Shown here in pieces: positions 1 through 9,386 of a stretch of DNA of 64,000 nucleotides; within the stretch, counting starts at the first letter, position 1; every line of letters begins with the position of its first letter. The position numbers were made by a program, and so were the translations under genes. The notes beneath the pieces are model-generated. The model did no database searches, was not told where the DNA came from, and saw only the letters and a program-made list of their open reading frames with translations. Source of the stretch: Pseudomonas sp. FP2196 (GTDB lineage Bacteria; Pseudomonadota; Gammaproteobacteria; Pseudomonadales; Pseudomonadaceae); the NCBI RefSeq assembly GCF_030687715.1, contig NZ_CP117445.1, positions 6,162,501-6,226,500 of the forward strand, given 5' to 3'.

Positions 1-1597
1 TAAGTTCGTCGTAATGGGTCAGGTAGCGCATGCGCTCTTCGGATTCGCGTCGCGCCGACAGATCGGCGAAGAAGCCGACGATATGACTGACATTTCCCCG
101 ACTATCACGCACCACATTCAGTTGCAGCCACTGCGGATACAACTCGCCGTTCTTGCGGGTTTCCACCAGTTCGCCCTGCCAACTGCCGTGCTGCTCCAGC
201 GCATGACGGATCGCGACGTAATGGCGGCGGGCATCGCGACTGCACGGCAGCTCGACGACGTTGCGCCCGAGCATGTCGTCGATGTCGTAACCCGTCACTC
301 GGCTGAAGGCTTGGTTGATCGCAATCAACGAATAGTTCGGGTCGAGGATCACGATGCCTTCGCTGGCGGCTTCAAATACCGTTGCCGCCAGTCGTTGCTG
401 CTCTTCAAGGTGTTTACTGGCGCTGATGTCGCGGCGCGTGCCGAGCATGCGGATCACCCGCCCGCTCTCGCTGCGCTCCACGGCGCGACCACGGTCTTCA
501 ATCCATACCCAGTGGCCATCGCCATGACGTACGCGGTATTCGATCTGATAGTCCTCGGTGCGGCCCTTCAGGTGCTCGACAAGCGCGTGCTTGAGTGTCG
601 GCAGGTCTTCGGGGTGCAGGCGTGGCCTGAGGTCGCGCAGGATCGCCGTGACGTATTCCGGTGCGAGGCCGAACAGTTCATGAATCTGCGTGTGATGGAC
701 TTCGTCGGTTTGCAGGTTCCAGTCCCACAAGCCCAACTCACTGGCCTTCAACGCCAGCGCCAGACGCGCTTCGCTTTTGCTCAAGGCCTGATTGGCGGCA
801 TCCAGTTCGCGGCTGCGCAGGGCAACGCGGTCTTCCAGCTCAACCTGCGCTTCGCGCAATTTGCCCTCGGCACAGCGGCGGTGCTCGATTTCTTTGGCCA
901 GCTCCTGATTAAGCTGCTCGCTGCGTGCTTGCGCCTGTTGCAGGTGTTCGATCAAGTGCTGATTCTGAAAACGCCGTAACAAGCCACGATCAATCAGCCG
1001 ATTGACCTGCCAAGCCACCACGCTCAGAGAGCCCAGCAGGATCAACCCGAGCCAGCCCCAACCCCGCGCCATGTCATCACCGCCCCAGAACAGAAAACCA
1101 ATCGCCGGCAGCAGACAGGGCAAAGTGAAGGACAGAAACGCCGGCAGGCTCACCGCATAGGCGACGCTGGCTGACAGGGTCGCCGCGCCGATCAGGCCGA
1201 ACACCCAGGCCTGCTGCATGAAGTTGTCGGCGGGCACGAGGGCGATGCCGGCTCCGGCCAGAGTCAACCCGGTCATGGTCGAACCGATCAGAAACATGCG
1301 AAACCAGATCGGCTGGGCCTGACGATCAGGGATCGCCGAGTCGAACGCCGCGACCTGAATCACCCGCAGCGCCACCAGCGACAACAGCCACACCAGCCAG
1401 ACGCTGACCACGAAGTAGCGCTGCGGGCTCCAAAGCAAACCGGCGCAGACCAGACCATTGATCAACATGAAAAGGGTAGGCAACAGGGAGCCCTGATACA
1501 GCAGGCGCGTGCGCTCGACCGCCATTTCGACGGCATAGTGCTTGCGGATAACCCGGGGTTCCACAGAGGGGCCCGACAGTTCGGCGCTGAGGGTCAT
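1..1597 (-). CDS. PAS-domain GGDEF signalling protein (3' end outside window)
   Basis: Reading leftward from ATG at 1597 there is an open frame to the window edge (532 codons visible). Residues about 35-200 hold several hydrophobic stretches, likely five to six membrane spans. A coiled-coil-like stretch rich in Gln/Glu follows, then two PAS-type modules, the first with the PAC signature around WVWIEDRGRAV and the second around GIVILDPNYSLIAIN. The last visible residues (RYLTHYDEL) are the usual opening of a GGDEF domain. The protein is therefore probably a membrane-bound diguanylate cyclase, perhaps with a further EAL domain; catalytic residues lie outside the window. No strong ribosome site precedes the ATG, and an in-frame TTG lies two codons upstream, so the exact start is uncertain. 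Confidence 0.8.
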   Translation of the reverse strand, partial: MTLSAELSGPSVEPRVIRKHYAVEMAVERTRLLYQGSLLPTLFMLINGLVCAGLLWSPQRYFVVSVWLVWLLSLVALRVIQVAAFDSAIPDRQAQPIWFRMFLIGSTMTGLTLAGAGIALVPADNFMQQAWVFGLIGAATLSASVAYAVSLPAFLSFTLPCLLPAIGFLFWGGDDMARGWGWLGLILLGSLSVVAWQVNRLIDRGLLRRFQNQHLIEHLQQAQARSEQLNQELAKEIEHRRCAEGKLREAQVELEDRVALRSRELDAANQALSKSEARLALALKASELGLWDWNLQTDEVHHTQIHELFGLAPEYVTAILRDLRPRLHPEDLPTLKHALVEHLKGRTEDYQIEYRVRHGDGHWVWIEDRGRAVERSESGRVIRMLGTRRDISASKHLEEQQRLAATVFEAASEGIVILDPNYSLIAINQAFSRVTGYDIDDMLGRNVVELPCSRDARRHYVAIRHALEQHGSWQGELVETRKNGELYPQWLQLNVVRDSRGNVSHIVGFFADLSARRESEERMRYLTHYDEL

Positions 1598-1769
1598 GGG
1601 CAACGTTCTTGTTCTTATAGGAGGGCGTGCGCCCGAAACGTGGACGGAGCATACACAAGCCAACCCCTTTGCCAAACTGCCCCGAATCATAATTTCAGCG
1701 AAACTTTTCGCCCCCGTGAAGCCGACAAAACCCGCAGAGCGAGGCGGGCTGACGCCTGCAGCCGGTGAC

Positions 1770-1779
1770 CGACCGGTCG
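1770..1779. promoter_or_regulatory. Palindrome CGACCGGTCG upstream of uvrD
   Basis: A perfect 10-base palindrome flanked by TGAC on the left and TCA on the right. It lies about 75 bases before uvrD and about 170 bases before the divergent PAS/GGDEF gene. The shape resembles operators of TetR-family repressors, but no regulator gene is adjacent. This is an inference from symmetry only. Confidence 0.25.
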
Positions 1780-1853
1780 TCACTGGCAGCAGTTTCATCG
1801 GCTAATGCAAAGCTCGGTTTGCCCGGGCCTGCGGCGCACCCTAGAATGCCCCG

Positions 1854-4037
1854 ATGCGCGATGATCTCTCCCTTCTGCTGAACTCCCTCAACGATGCCCA
1901 ACGCCAGGCCGTAGCTGCCCCCGTTGGCCGTCAGTTGGTCCTGGCCGGTGCTGGCTCCGGTAAAACCCGAGTGCTGGTGCACCGTATCGCCTGGTTGATC
2001 CAGGTCGAAAACGCCTCGCCCCACTCCATTTTGTCGGTGACCTTCACCAACAAGGCGGCTGCCGAGATGCGTCACCGCATCGAGCAGTTGCTGGGCCTTA
2101 ACCCGGCCGGCATGTGGGTCGGCACCTTCCACGGCCTGGCGCACCGCTTGTTGCGGGCGCACTGGCAGGAAGCGGGCTTGAGCCAGACTTTCCAGATTCT
2201 CGACAGCGATGACCAGCAACGGCTGGTCAAGCGGGTGATCCGCGAGCTGGGTCTGGACGAACAGCGCTGGCCGGCCCGTCAGGCCCAGTGGTTCATCAAC
2301 GGGCAGAAAGACGAAGGTCTGCGTCCGCAACACATTCAGGCCAGCGGCGACTTGTACCTGGCCACCATGCGCGGCATTTATGAGGCTTACGAGGCTGCTT
2401 GCCTGCGCGCCGGCGTCATCGACTTCTCCGAACTGCTGCTGCGCGCCCTCGATTTGTGGCGTGATCACCCGGGCCTGCTGGCGCACTATCAGAAACGCTT
2501 CCGGCACATTCTGGTGGACGAGTTCCAGGACACCAACGCCGTGCAGTACGCCTGGTTGCGTCTGCTCGGCAAGGGCGGCGACAGCCTGATGGTGGTCGGT
2601 GACGATGACCAGTCGATCTACGGCTGGCGTGGCGCGAAAATCGAGAACATTCATCAGTATTCGTCCGACTTCCCGGACGCCGAGACCATCCGTCTGGAGC
2701 AGAACTACCGCTCCACCGCCGGCATCCTCAAAGCGGCCAACGCCCTCATCGCCAACAACACCGGCCGTCTCGGCAAGGAGCTGTGGACCGACGGCGGCGA
2801 CGGCGAAGCGATCAACCTGTACGCCGCGTTCAACGAACACGACGAAGCACGCTACGTTGTCGAAACCATCGAAAGCGCGCTGAAAACCGGCTTGGCACGC
2901 AGCGATATCGCGATTCTGTACCGCTCCAACGCCCAATCCCGCGTTTTGGAAGAAGCTTTACTGCGCGAGCGCATTCCGTACCGCATCTATGGCGGCCAGC
3001 GCTTCTTTGAGCGGGCGGAAATCAAGAACGCCATGGCGTACCTGCGATTGCTCGAAGGTCGCGGCAACGATGCGGCGCTGGAGCGGGTGATCAACGTCCC
3101 GGCGCGCGGCATCGGTGAGAAAACCGTCGAAGCCATTCGCGAGCATGCACGCCACAGCGATGTGTCGATGTGGGAAGCGATGCGCCAACTGGTCGCCAAT
3201 AAAGGCCTGACCGGTCGCGCGGCCGGTGCACTCGGCGCGTTTATCGAGCTGATCGAAAACCTCGCTGCCAAGTGCATGGAGATGCCGCTGCATTTGATGA
3301 CGCAAACCGTCATCGAGCAGTCCGGCCTGATCGCCTACCACGAAGCGGAAAAAGGCGAGAAGGGCCAGGCCAGGGTGGAAAACCTTGAGGAACTGGTCAG
3401 CGCCGCGCGCAACTTCGAGAACACCGAAGAAGACGAAGAACTGACGCCACTGGCGGCGTTCCTCGGCCACGCTTCGCTGGAGGCCGGCGACACTCAGGCC
3501 GACGAACACGAAGACAGCATCCAGTTGATGACCCTGCACAGCGCCAAAGGTCTGGAATTCCCCTACGTGTTCCTGGTGGGCATGGAAGAAGGCCTGTTCC
3601 CGCACAAGATGAGCCTGGAAGAACCCGGACGTCTTGAAGAAGAACGGCGCCTGGCCTACGTCGGCATCACCCGGGCGATGCAGAATCTGGTGATGACCTA
3701 TGCCGAAACCCGGCGGCTGTACGGCAGTGAAACCTACAACAAGGTCTCGCGTTTCGTCCGCGAAGTGCCGAAAGGACTGATTCAGGAAGTGCGCCTGTCG
3801 AACAGCGTCAGCCGACCATTCGGCGGCAACCAGTCGATGAGCGGCAGCAACCTGTTCAGCGGCAGCGAGATTCCGGAAACCGGCTTCAGCCTGGGTCAGG
3901 CTGTGCGTCACTCAATCTTTGGCGAGGGCGTGATCCTCAACTTCGAAGGCGCCGGGGCCCAGGCTCGGGTGCAGGTGAACTTCAGCGAAGGCAGCAAGTG
4001 GCTGATGCTGGGTTACGCGAAGCTGGAAGCGATCTGA
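1854..4037 (+). CDS. uvrD: DNA helicase II UvrD
   Basis: A 727-residue superfamily 1A 3'-5' helicase acting in nucleotide excision and mismatch repair. Visible motifs: Q motif LNDAQRQAV (residues 12-20), Walker A AGAGSGKT (31-38), Walker B VDEFQDTN (221-228), motif III GDDDQSIYGWRGA (near 250), and motif V/VI TLHSAKGLEFP (near 560) followed by RLAYVGITRA. The length matches proteobacterial UvrD (about 720). The C-terminal QAVRHSIFGEGVILNFEG stretch is the UvrD/PcrA tail that binds RNA polymerase or partner proteins. The gene stands alone, divergent from the PAS/GGDEF gene. I saw no clear LexA box in the 256 bases upstream. Rep is the alternative, but the tail favours UvrD. Confidence 0.95.
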   Translation: MRDDLSLLLNSLNDAQRQAVAAPVGRQLVLAGAGSGKTRVLVHRIAWLIQVENASPHSILSVTFTNKAAAEMRHRIEQLLGLNPAGMWVGTFHGLAHRLLRAHWQEAGLSQTFQILDSDDQQRLVKRVIRELGLDEQRWPARQAQWFINGQKDEGLRPQHIQASGDLYLATMRGIYEAYEAACLRAGVIDFSELLLRALDLWRDHPGLLAHYQKRFRHILVDEFQDTNAVQYAWLRLLGKGGDSLMVVGDDDQSIYGWRGAKIENIHQYSSDFPDAETIRLEQNYRSTAGILKAANALIANNTGRLGKELWTDGGDGEAINLYAAFNEHDEARYVVETIESALKTGLARSDIAILYRSNAQSRVLEEALLRERIPYRIYGGQRFFERAEIKNAMAYLRLLEGRGNDAALERVINVPARGIGEKTVEAIREHARHSDVSMWEAMRQLVANKGLTGRAAGALGAFIELIENLAAKCMEMPLHLMTQTVIEQSGLIAYHEAEKGEKGQARVENLEELVSAARNFENTEEDEELTPLAAFLGHASLEAGDTQADEHEDSIQLMTLHSAKGLEFPYVFLVGMEEGLFPHKMSLEEPGRLEEERRLAYVGITRAMQNLVMTYAETRRLYGSETYNKVSRFVREVPKGLIQEVRLSNSVSRPFGGNQSMSGSNLFSGSEIPETGFSLGQAVRHSIFGEGVILNFEGAGAQARVQVNFSEGSKWLMLGYAKLEAI

Positions 4038-4056
4038 AGCTTTGCTCGATTGCTTT

Positions 4057-4149
4057 GTGTAGGAGCGAGCCTGCTCGCGAAGAGGTCGTGTCAGCCAACA
4101 ATTTAGCTGAATGACACACCGATTTCGCGAGCAGGCTCGCTCCCACAGG
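4057..4149. repeat. REP-type inverted repeat pair (GAGCCTGCTCGCGA family)
   Basis: Two copies of a GC-rich palindromic unit (TAGGAGCGAGCCTGCTCGCGA on the left, its inverse at 4124-4147) face each other around about 40 bases. This is the typical Pseudomonas extragenic REP doublet. It sits just after the uvrD stop and may protect the mRNA 3' end. A second copy of the same family is at 50231-50322. Confidence 0.85.
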
Positions 4150-4326
4150 GATTGCTTTCTTTCTGAACCTATCGACTTTTCCTACAGCCAAAAGTAAATG
4201 GTCTTATTGCCGCGACCGAGCTGAACGTAACCTGTCAGGCAAAAGCCCGAAACACTCTCTCGCTAGCCAGCAACAGTTCAGCTGTGCAACATGGCGCGCG
4301 TGTCTCCACAAACGGGAATTCCCTTT

Positions 4327-5202
4327 ATGAAACGTTTTCTTAGCATCGCCATGGCGTTGTGCATCGGCCTGACGATGAGCCTCGACGCCAACGCCAAGCG
4401 CTTTGGTGGTGGCAAAAGCGCCGGCGCTGCGCCGACGCACCAGACCAGCCAGATGGCTCCTTCTTCTCCAGGCGTGGGCGGCGCTGCAGCGACCGCTGGT
4501 GCTGCCGGTGCCGCTGGCGCTGCTGCCAAGGCTGGCGGCGCTTCGAAATGGCTCGGCCCTCTGGCCGGCATCGCCGCCGGTGGTCTGCTCGCTTCCATGT
4601 TCATGGGCGGCGGCTTCCAGGGTATGCAGATCTTCGACATCCTGATCATGGCCGTGATCGCGTTCGTGATCTTCCGCTTCATCGCCGCTCGTCGTCGCAA
4701 GCAGCAGGAGCACCTGGCTCCGGCCGGCGCGCCAATGCAGCGTGAAGTGTTCGAACAAAAGCCTGCCGGCATGGGTTCGATCTTCGGTGGTTCGGCTGCA
4801 CCTGCCGCCGCCCGTCCGGTAATCAACGCACCGGCCTGGTTCAACGAACAGAACTTCCTTGAAGCAGCCCGTAGCCACTTCCAGTCGCTGCAGCAGCACT
4901 GGGACGCCAACGAAATGGACAAGATCGCCGAGTTCGTGACCCCGCAAATGCTTGAATTCCTCAAGCGTGAGCGTGCGGATCTGGGCGACGCTTTCCAATC
5001 GACCTATATCGACAATCTCCAGGTGCAACTGGATGGCGTGGATGACCGTGCGGACAAGACCATCGCCACCCTGACCTTCAGCGGTGTATCGAAGACCTCG
5101 CGTTTCGATCAGGGCGAAGTGTTCAGCGAAAGCTGGAACATGGAGCGTCCGCAGGGCGACAACCAGCCTTGGCTGGTGGCTGGTATCCGCCAGAACGGCT
5201 GA
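4327..5202 (+). CDS. Tim44-like domain membrane protein
   Basis: A 291-residue protein starting at ATG 4327, where GGGA stands about 10 bases upstream and the start gives a clean signal sequence (residues 1-23, ending DANA). An upstream in-frame ATG at 4291 would put twelve polar residues before it. After the signal comes an Ala/Gly-rich linker, then a hydrophobic segment (about 85-118) ending in RRRKQ. The C-terminal Tim44 domain (about 155-288) carries FLEAARSHFQSLQQHWDANEMDKI. Bacterial Tim44-domain proteins are inner-membrane anchored and their role is poorly defined. A rho-independent terminator follows directly, so the gene is probably monocistronic. Confidence 0.85.
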   Translation: MKRFLSIAMALCIGLTMSLDANAKRFGGGKSAGAAPTHQTSQMAPSSPGVGGAAATAGAAGAAGAAAKAGGASKWLGPLAGIAAGGLLASMFMGGGFQGMQIFDILIMAVIAFVIFRFIAARRRKQQEHLAPAGAPMQREVFEQKPAGMGSIFGGSAAPAAARPVINAPAWFNEQNFLEAARSHFQSLQQHWDANEMDKIAEFVTPQMLEFLKRERADLGDAFQSTYIDNLQVQLDGVDDRADKTIATLTFSGVSKTSRFDQGEVFSESWNMERPQGDNQPWLVAGIRQNG

Positions 5203-5230
5203 TACCCTCTGTCTTGAGCATGCGGTAACG

Positions 5231-5258
5231 AAAACCCCGGACTTGTCCGGGGTTTTTC
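5231..5258 (+). terminator. Rho-independent terminator
   Basis: The stem CCCCGGA / TCCGGGG with a 4-base loop (5235-5252) is followed by TTTTT. It lies 29 bases after the stop of the Tim44-domain gene. Confidence 0.9.
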
Positions 5259-5340
5259 TATTTCGCGGTTGCATCTATAGCGAGCTACTGTATAAACCGG
5301 CCCATATAAACCGCGCCATTCAAGCAAGAGGATCCCGGAC

Positions 5341-5748
5341 GTGGAAGAAATCATCGAACAACTGCGCGAAGCCAACGAACCCGTACCGGTTCCACTGGAG
5401 TTGCCTGACGAAGACTTGCTGGTCGAAATCGAAGAACAACTGTTCATCGACATTCCGTTTGTCTTCAAAGAGTTTTTGCTGACCGTCAGCGATGTGGTTT
5501 ACGGCAGTCTCGAACCGGTAACGGTTACCGATCCACAATCCCACACCTACTTGCCGGATGTTGCCGCCAACGCTTGGGATGTCGGTGTAGATCGCGGTCT
5601 GATCCCGATCTGTCAGGACGGCGATGATTACTACTGCGTCGAAGAAGACGGCACTGTGGTGTTGTGGCAGGCCGAAGAAGAGCTGATTGCCGAAGAAACC
5701 TGGGAATCGGTCTGGCACTGGGCGCGGGACGTCTGGCTGGAAAGCTGA
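5341..5748 (+). CDS. SMI1/KNR4 family protein
   Basis: A 135-residue acidic protein beginning with GTG at 5341, with AGAGGA about 10 bases upstream. The core DLLVEIEEQLFIDIP..FKEFLLTVSDVVYGSLEP and the later GVDRGLIPICQDGDDYYCVEEDG are characteristic of the SMI1/KNR4 (SUKH) superfamily. Many SUKH proteins are immunity proteins of contact-dependent or polymorphic toxin systems, but this one has no toxin, Rhs or VgrG gene nearby. It looks like the housekeeping version found alone in Pseudomonas genomes. The actual function is unknown. Confidence 0.8.
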   Translation: MEEIIEQLREANEPVPVPLELPDEDLLVEIEEQLFIDIPFVFKEFLLTVSDVVYGSLEPVTVTDPQSHTYLPDVAANAWDVGVDRGLIPICQDGDDYYCVEEDGTVVLWQAEEELIAEETWESVWHWARDVWLES

Positions 5749-5769
5749 TTGGCCAAACGCCCCGGGTGG

Positions 5770-7533
5770 TCAGTGCCCCGACGACTCCTTGTGGTTGTCG
5801 AGGGTTTCCAGCAAGGCCACCTGCATCCGCGTATGCACGCGGATGAACCATCGCCAGAGCAGCGCCGCCACGGCGGCCGCGACCACGGCGATCAGCACCA
5901 GCAACTTGTTGGTCGGCAAGATACTGGCCGACAAGGCTGCCAGCAGCAGGAAAATCACCAGCAGCGAGAGAATCGGGATCACTTCTGAGATCACCCGACG
6001 CACTCGCTGCGTGTGCCGCCCGGCCATCTCCGGCTTCACGCCCATTTCCGCCAGCAGCATCGACAGCGCCTTGAGCTTGCGATAGGCGGCGATCAAGAAC
6101 GGCAGCGACACCAGCAATGCCCCGCCCCAGATCAACGCCTTCTGCCAGCTCGGATCACTGATCCAGTCTTGCAGCGACAGCGAGATGCGCTCGGCGAAAT
6201 ACGCGCCGGCAAAGAAGATCGCAATCACCAGCGCCAGATTGACCCCGACCTGCAACAGAATCCGCCGGATCATCGACGCCAGCATGGCGCTCTCGCCTTG
6301 CGGCTGGATGCTGCGCAGCCATTCGCCGTACATTCCGAATACCCGTGCGAGAGGCTTGGGCATGGCGGCAGACAGCTTGATCGACAGCGGATCCGCCGCG
6401 CGAATCAGGTACGGCGTCAGCAGTGTGGTGATTACCGAGACTGCCACGGCCACCGGATAGAGGAAGTTGCTGGTGACCTGCAAGGTCATGCCCAGCGCGG
6501 CGATGATGAAGGAAAATTCGCCAATCTGTGAAAGCCCCATCCCTACCCGCAGTGAGGTTCGTCCGTCATTGCCGGCGATAAAGGCACCAAGTCCGCAGGA
6601 CAGCATCTTGCCGAGCACCACGGCGACGGTGATCACCGCAATCGGCCACGCGTATTGCAGGAGAATCATCGGGTCGAGCATCAGGCCGATGGCGACGAAG
6701 AAAATTGCGCTGAACAGGTCACGAACCGGCTCGATCAGCCGTTCGATCTTCAGCAGTTGTCGCGACTCGGCCATGATCGCGCCGATCAGGAACGCCCCCA
6801 GCACCATGCTGTATTCGAGCTTGACCACCAATAGGCAGAAACCGAAACACAGGCCCAACACGGTGATGAGCAGCATCTCGTTGCTTTCGAATTTGGCGAC
6901 GTAGGCCAACAGGCGCGGCACCAGCAGAATGCCAATCACCAGCGCGACAATCATGAACAGCGACAGCTTGCCGACCGTGGAAAACACTTCGCCGGAGCTG
7001 ACAGTGCCGCTGACCGCGATACTCGACAGCAAGGCGATGATGCCGATGCCGAGGATGTCCTCGACGATCAATACGCCGAAGATCAACTGCGCGAAGCGCT
7101 CGTTCTTCATCTTCAGATCGTTGAGGGCCTTGACGATGATGGTGGTCGACGAAATGGCCAGAATCGCACCGAGGAACAGCGAATCCATGGTGTTCCAGTC
7201 GAACCAGCGGCCGATTTCGTAGCCGATCCAGATCATCAGCACGATTTCTAGGAACGCCGCGATAAATGCCGTGGCGCCGACCTTGAACAGCTTGCGCAGG
7301 CTGAACTCCAGGCCGAGGCAGAACATCAGGAAAATCACCCCCAGTTCGGCGAGGGTCTTGATGGTTTCTTCGTCGTGGATGAGGCCGAACGGCGGGGTGT
7401 GCGGGCCGATGATAAACCCGGCGACGATGTAGCCCAGCACCACTGGCTGTTTGAAACGGTGGAACAACACGGTTACCACACCTGCGACCAGCATGATCAC
7501 TGCCAGGTCCTGAATAAAACTGATGGCATGCAT
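5770..7533 (-). CDS. Monovalent cation:proton antiporter, KefB/YbaL-like (CPA2)
   Basis: A 587-residue integral membrane protein. The start chosen is ATG 7533, preceded by GGAGACC; the frame stays open for 125 codons upstream but that part reads as non-coding. The Na+/H+ exchanger domain (residues about 5-385, around 12 spans) contains FKQPVVLGYIVAGFIIGPHTPP and GVIFLMFCLGLEFSLRKL. Classical KefB/KefC/YbaL proteins carry a cytosolic TrkA-N nucleotide-binding domain after the pore. Here the tail (about 400-587) instead holds four more hydrophobic segments and a short charged end. It probably exchanges K+ or Na+ for protons at the inner membrane. Divergent from the thioesterase gene. Confidence 0.85.
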   Translation of the reverse strand: MHAISFIQDLAVIMLVAGVVTVLFHRFKQPVVLGYIVAGFIIGPHTPPFGLIHDEETIKTLAELGVIFLMFCLGLEFSLRKLFKVGATAFIAAFLEIVLMIWIGYEIGRWFDWNTMDSLFLGAILAISSTTIIVKALNDLKMKNERFAQLIFGVLIVEDILGIGIIALLSSIAVSGTVSSGEVFSTVGKLSLFMIVALVIGILLVPRLLAYVAKFESNEMLLITVLGLCFGFCLLVVKLEYSMVLGAFLIGAIMAESRQLLKIERLIEPVRDLFSAIFFVAIGLMLDPMILLQYAWPIAVITVAVVLGKMLSCGLGAFIAGNDGRTSLRVGMGLSQIGEFSFIIAALGMTLQVTSNFLYPVAVAVSVITTLLTPYLIRAADPLSIKLSAAMPKPLARVFGMYGEWLRSIQPQGESAMLASMIRRILLQVGVNLALVIAIFFAGAYFAERISLSLQDWISDPSWQKALIWGGALLVSLPFLIAAYRKLKALSMLLAEMGVKPEMAGRHTQRVRRVISEVIPILSLLVIFLLLAALSASILPTNKLLVLIAVVAAAVAALLWRWFIRVHTRMQVALLETLDNHKESSGH

Positions 7534-7813
7534 GGCGTGGTCTCCTTGAATGACGAGGCTCGCAGTCAGACAGCAGAAAAGTCTGAGCGAGCTGGGTAAA
7601 AATCCGCTTTTCGTGTGGGAATTGCCCTTGAGGCGGGCTTTTGCAGGGTAACACCGCGACTTCCGGCAGGAAGGCGGTGCAATATAAGGAAACAGATCGA
7701 TCCCGGCGTGACGGCGGTTCGTCGCGCGGCGTCCCGATAACGGTACTTTTGAAAAGCGACCAGGCACCCGCAGAGGTGCTTCCAGCAAACCCGCCTTGAT
7801 CCGTGAGAACGTT

Positions 7814-8296
7814 ATGGAACCCGGAAACGCCCAGCTGTCGATGACGGTACTGATGACCCCCGACATGGCCAACTTCTCTGGCAATGTCCACGGCGGTACC
7901 CTGCTCAAATACCTCGACGAAGTGGCCTATGCCTGCGCGAGCCGTTATGCCGGCCGCTACGTGGTGACACTGTCGGTGGATCAGGTGATTTTCCGTGAGC
8001 CGATCCATGTCGGCGAACTGGTGACCTTTCTGGCGTCGGTCAACTACACCGGCAACACGTCGATGGAAGTCGGTATCAAAGTGGTGACCGAAAACATCCG
8101 CGAGCGCTCGGTACGCCACACCAATAGCTGCTTCTTCACCATGGTCGCGGTTGACGATCAGCGAAAACCGGCTCCAGTGCCGCCGCTGCAGCCCCAGAAC
8201 AGCGAAGACAAGCGCCGCTATATGCAGGCCCAGCAACGTCGGCAGATTCGTCAGGAGCTGGAAAAGCGTTACCAGGAGATCAAGGGCGACGCCTGA
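7814..8296 (+). CDS. Acyl-CoA thioesterase (hotdog fold, YciA-like)
   Basis: A 160-residue hotdog-fold thioesterase that hydrolyses acyl-CoA to free acid and CoA. The block NFSGNVHGGTLLKYLDEVAYACASRYAG (near residues 22-49) carries the catalytic Asp of this family (LDEVA), and VDQVIFREPIHVGELV follows. The chosen start is ATG 7814, which gives MEPGNAQLSMTVLMTPDMAN; an in-frame start at 7796 is possible but less conserved-looking. The last 30 residues are a charged helix (QQRRQIRQELEKRYQEIKGDA). A REP pair separates it from the convergent pdxY. Confidence 0.88.
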   Translation: MEPGNAQLSMTVLMTPDMANFSGNVHGGTLLKYLDEVAYACASRYAGRYVVTLSVDQVIFREPIHVGELVTFLASVNYTGNTSMEVGIKVVTENIRERSVRHTNSCFFTMVAVDDQRKPAPVPPLQPQNSEDKRRYMQAQQRRQIRQELEKRYQEIKGDA

Positions 8297-8306
8297 AATC
8301 CAAAGT

Positions 8307-8384
8307 AAAAGATCGCAGCCTGCGGCAGCACCTACAGAGGATTAACGTCCACCCTGTAGGAGCTGCCGCAGGCTGCGATCTTTT
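8307..8384. repeat. REP-type hairpin (AAAAGATCGCAGCCTGC family)
   Basis: Inverted arms of about 33 bases (AAAAGATCGCAGCCTGCGGC left, its inverse right) around a short centre, between two convergent genes. It may act as a bidirectional terminator. Related copies are at 31265-31338 and 56829-56887. Confidence 0.85.
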
Positions 8385-8397
8385 CGCTTTTAAACGA

Positions 8398-9270
8398 TTA
8401 AAGACTGATCGGTGTAGCCTCGAACTTCACCCGTGGATGCGCAATCCGATCCTGCGCCCGTACCAGTTGCAGCTCATAACTGGCGCACGCTTGAGTCTCC
8501 AGCAACACCTCATGCACCGCCGCCGCCGTGAACTCGAACGCGGCCACCAGGCTGTCACCCAGCAGCACACGCGCCAGAAACAGGCCAGACGTCAGATCGC
8601 CCACACCCACTGGCTGACGCGGAAACGCCAGCAGCGGACGGCGCAGATGCCAACTGCCCTCGGCAGTCACCAACAACATCTCGAAAGCCTCCGCCGGTTT
8701 GCCCGGGTAATCCAGATGCTTGACCAGCACCGCTTTCGGCCCGCGCGCCAGCAGCGCTCGCGCCATCGCCAGGCAATCGAACAACGACTGCGGCTTGCGC
8801 CCGGAGAAGCTGTCCAGCTCCAGTTGGTTCGGGCACATGAAGTCAGCTACGGCCGCCGCTTCTTCCAGCAGGAAATCACTGACCTCGGCCGGTACGCTGC
8901 AACCCTTTTCCGGGTGGCCCATCACCGGGTCGCACAGATAGAGAGCCTTCGGGTTGACCGACTTGATGCGTGCAACACCGCTGAGAATCGCCCGGCCCTG
9001 CGCTGCGCTGCCCAGGTAACCGGACAGCACCGCGTCACAGTTGCCCAGCTCACCAATGGCCGCGATACCTTCGACCAGCTCGGGAATCTGCTGCGGCGCC
9101 AGCACTTCGCCGGTCCATTGGCCGTACTGGGTGTGGTTGGAAAACTGCACGGTGTTGAGCGGCCAGACATTCACCCCGACCCGCTGCATCGGAAATACAG
9201 CGGCGCTGTTACCGGCGTGGCCGAACACCACATGGGACTGAATGGCGAGCAGATGAGGCGTACGTTTCAT
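8398..9270 (-). CDS. pdxY: Pyridoxal kinase PdxY
   Basis: A 290-residue ribokinase-fold kinase that phosphorylates pyridoxal to PLP in the B6 salvage pathway. Recognisable blocks: [26 protein letters not shown] at the N-terminus (substrate site), [11 protein letters not shown] in the middle, [13 protein letters not shown], and [18 protein letters not shown] near residue 220, holding the catalytic Asp of the GxGD anion hole. The length matches PdxY (about 287). Monocistronic, convergent with the thioesterase gene. Confidence 0.95.
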   Translation of the reverse strand: MKRTPHLLAIQSHVVFGHAGNSAAVFPMQRVGVNVWPLNTVQFSNHTQYGQWTGEVLAPQQIPELVEGIAAIGELGNCDAVLSGYLGSAAQGRAILSGVARIKSVNPKALYLCDPVMGHPEKGCSVPAEVSDFLLEEAAAVADFMCPNQLELDSFSGRKPQSLFDCLAMARALLARGPKAVLVKHLDYPGKPAEAFEMLLVTAEGSWHLRRPLLAFPRQPVGVGDLTSGLFLARVLLGDSLVAAFEFTAAAVHEVLLETQACASYELQLVRAQDRIAHPRVKFEATPISL

Positions 9271-9386
9271 TCGGGTTTTCCGTAAAACGATTGAAATTCA
9301 AGCCGCGCAGTATGCGACGAAACGCAGCCTGTACGACAGACCGGCGACGCAGTTAAGCTGGCACTATCTTTTGGAGTTTCCTGTTG

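Noticed and set aside
14..979. 321-codon plus-strand frame at the left edge
   Set aside because: Opposite strand encodes a continuous PAS-PAS-GGDEF protein running off the window; the plus-strand product is low-complexity.
2958..3911. 317-codon minus-strand frame opposite uvrD, and 1695-2936 likewise
   Set aside because: Antisense shadow of uvrD; no recognisable domain.
5341..5748. SMI1/KNR4 protein as an immunity gene of a toxin system
   Set aside because: No toxin, Rhs, VgrG or CdiA gene is adjacent; the context is housekeeping.
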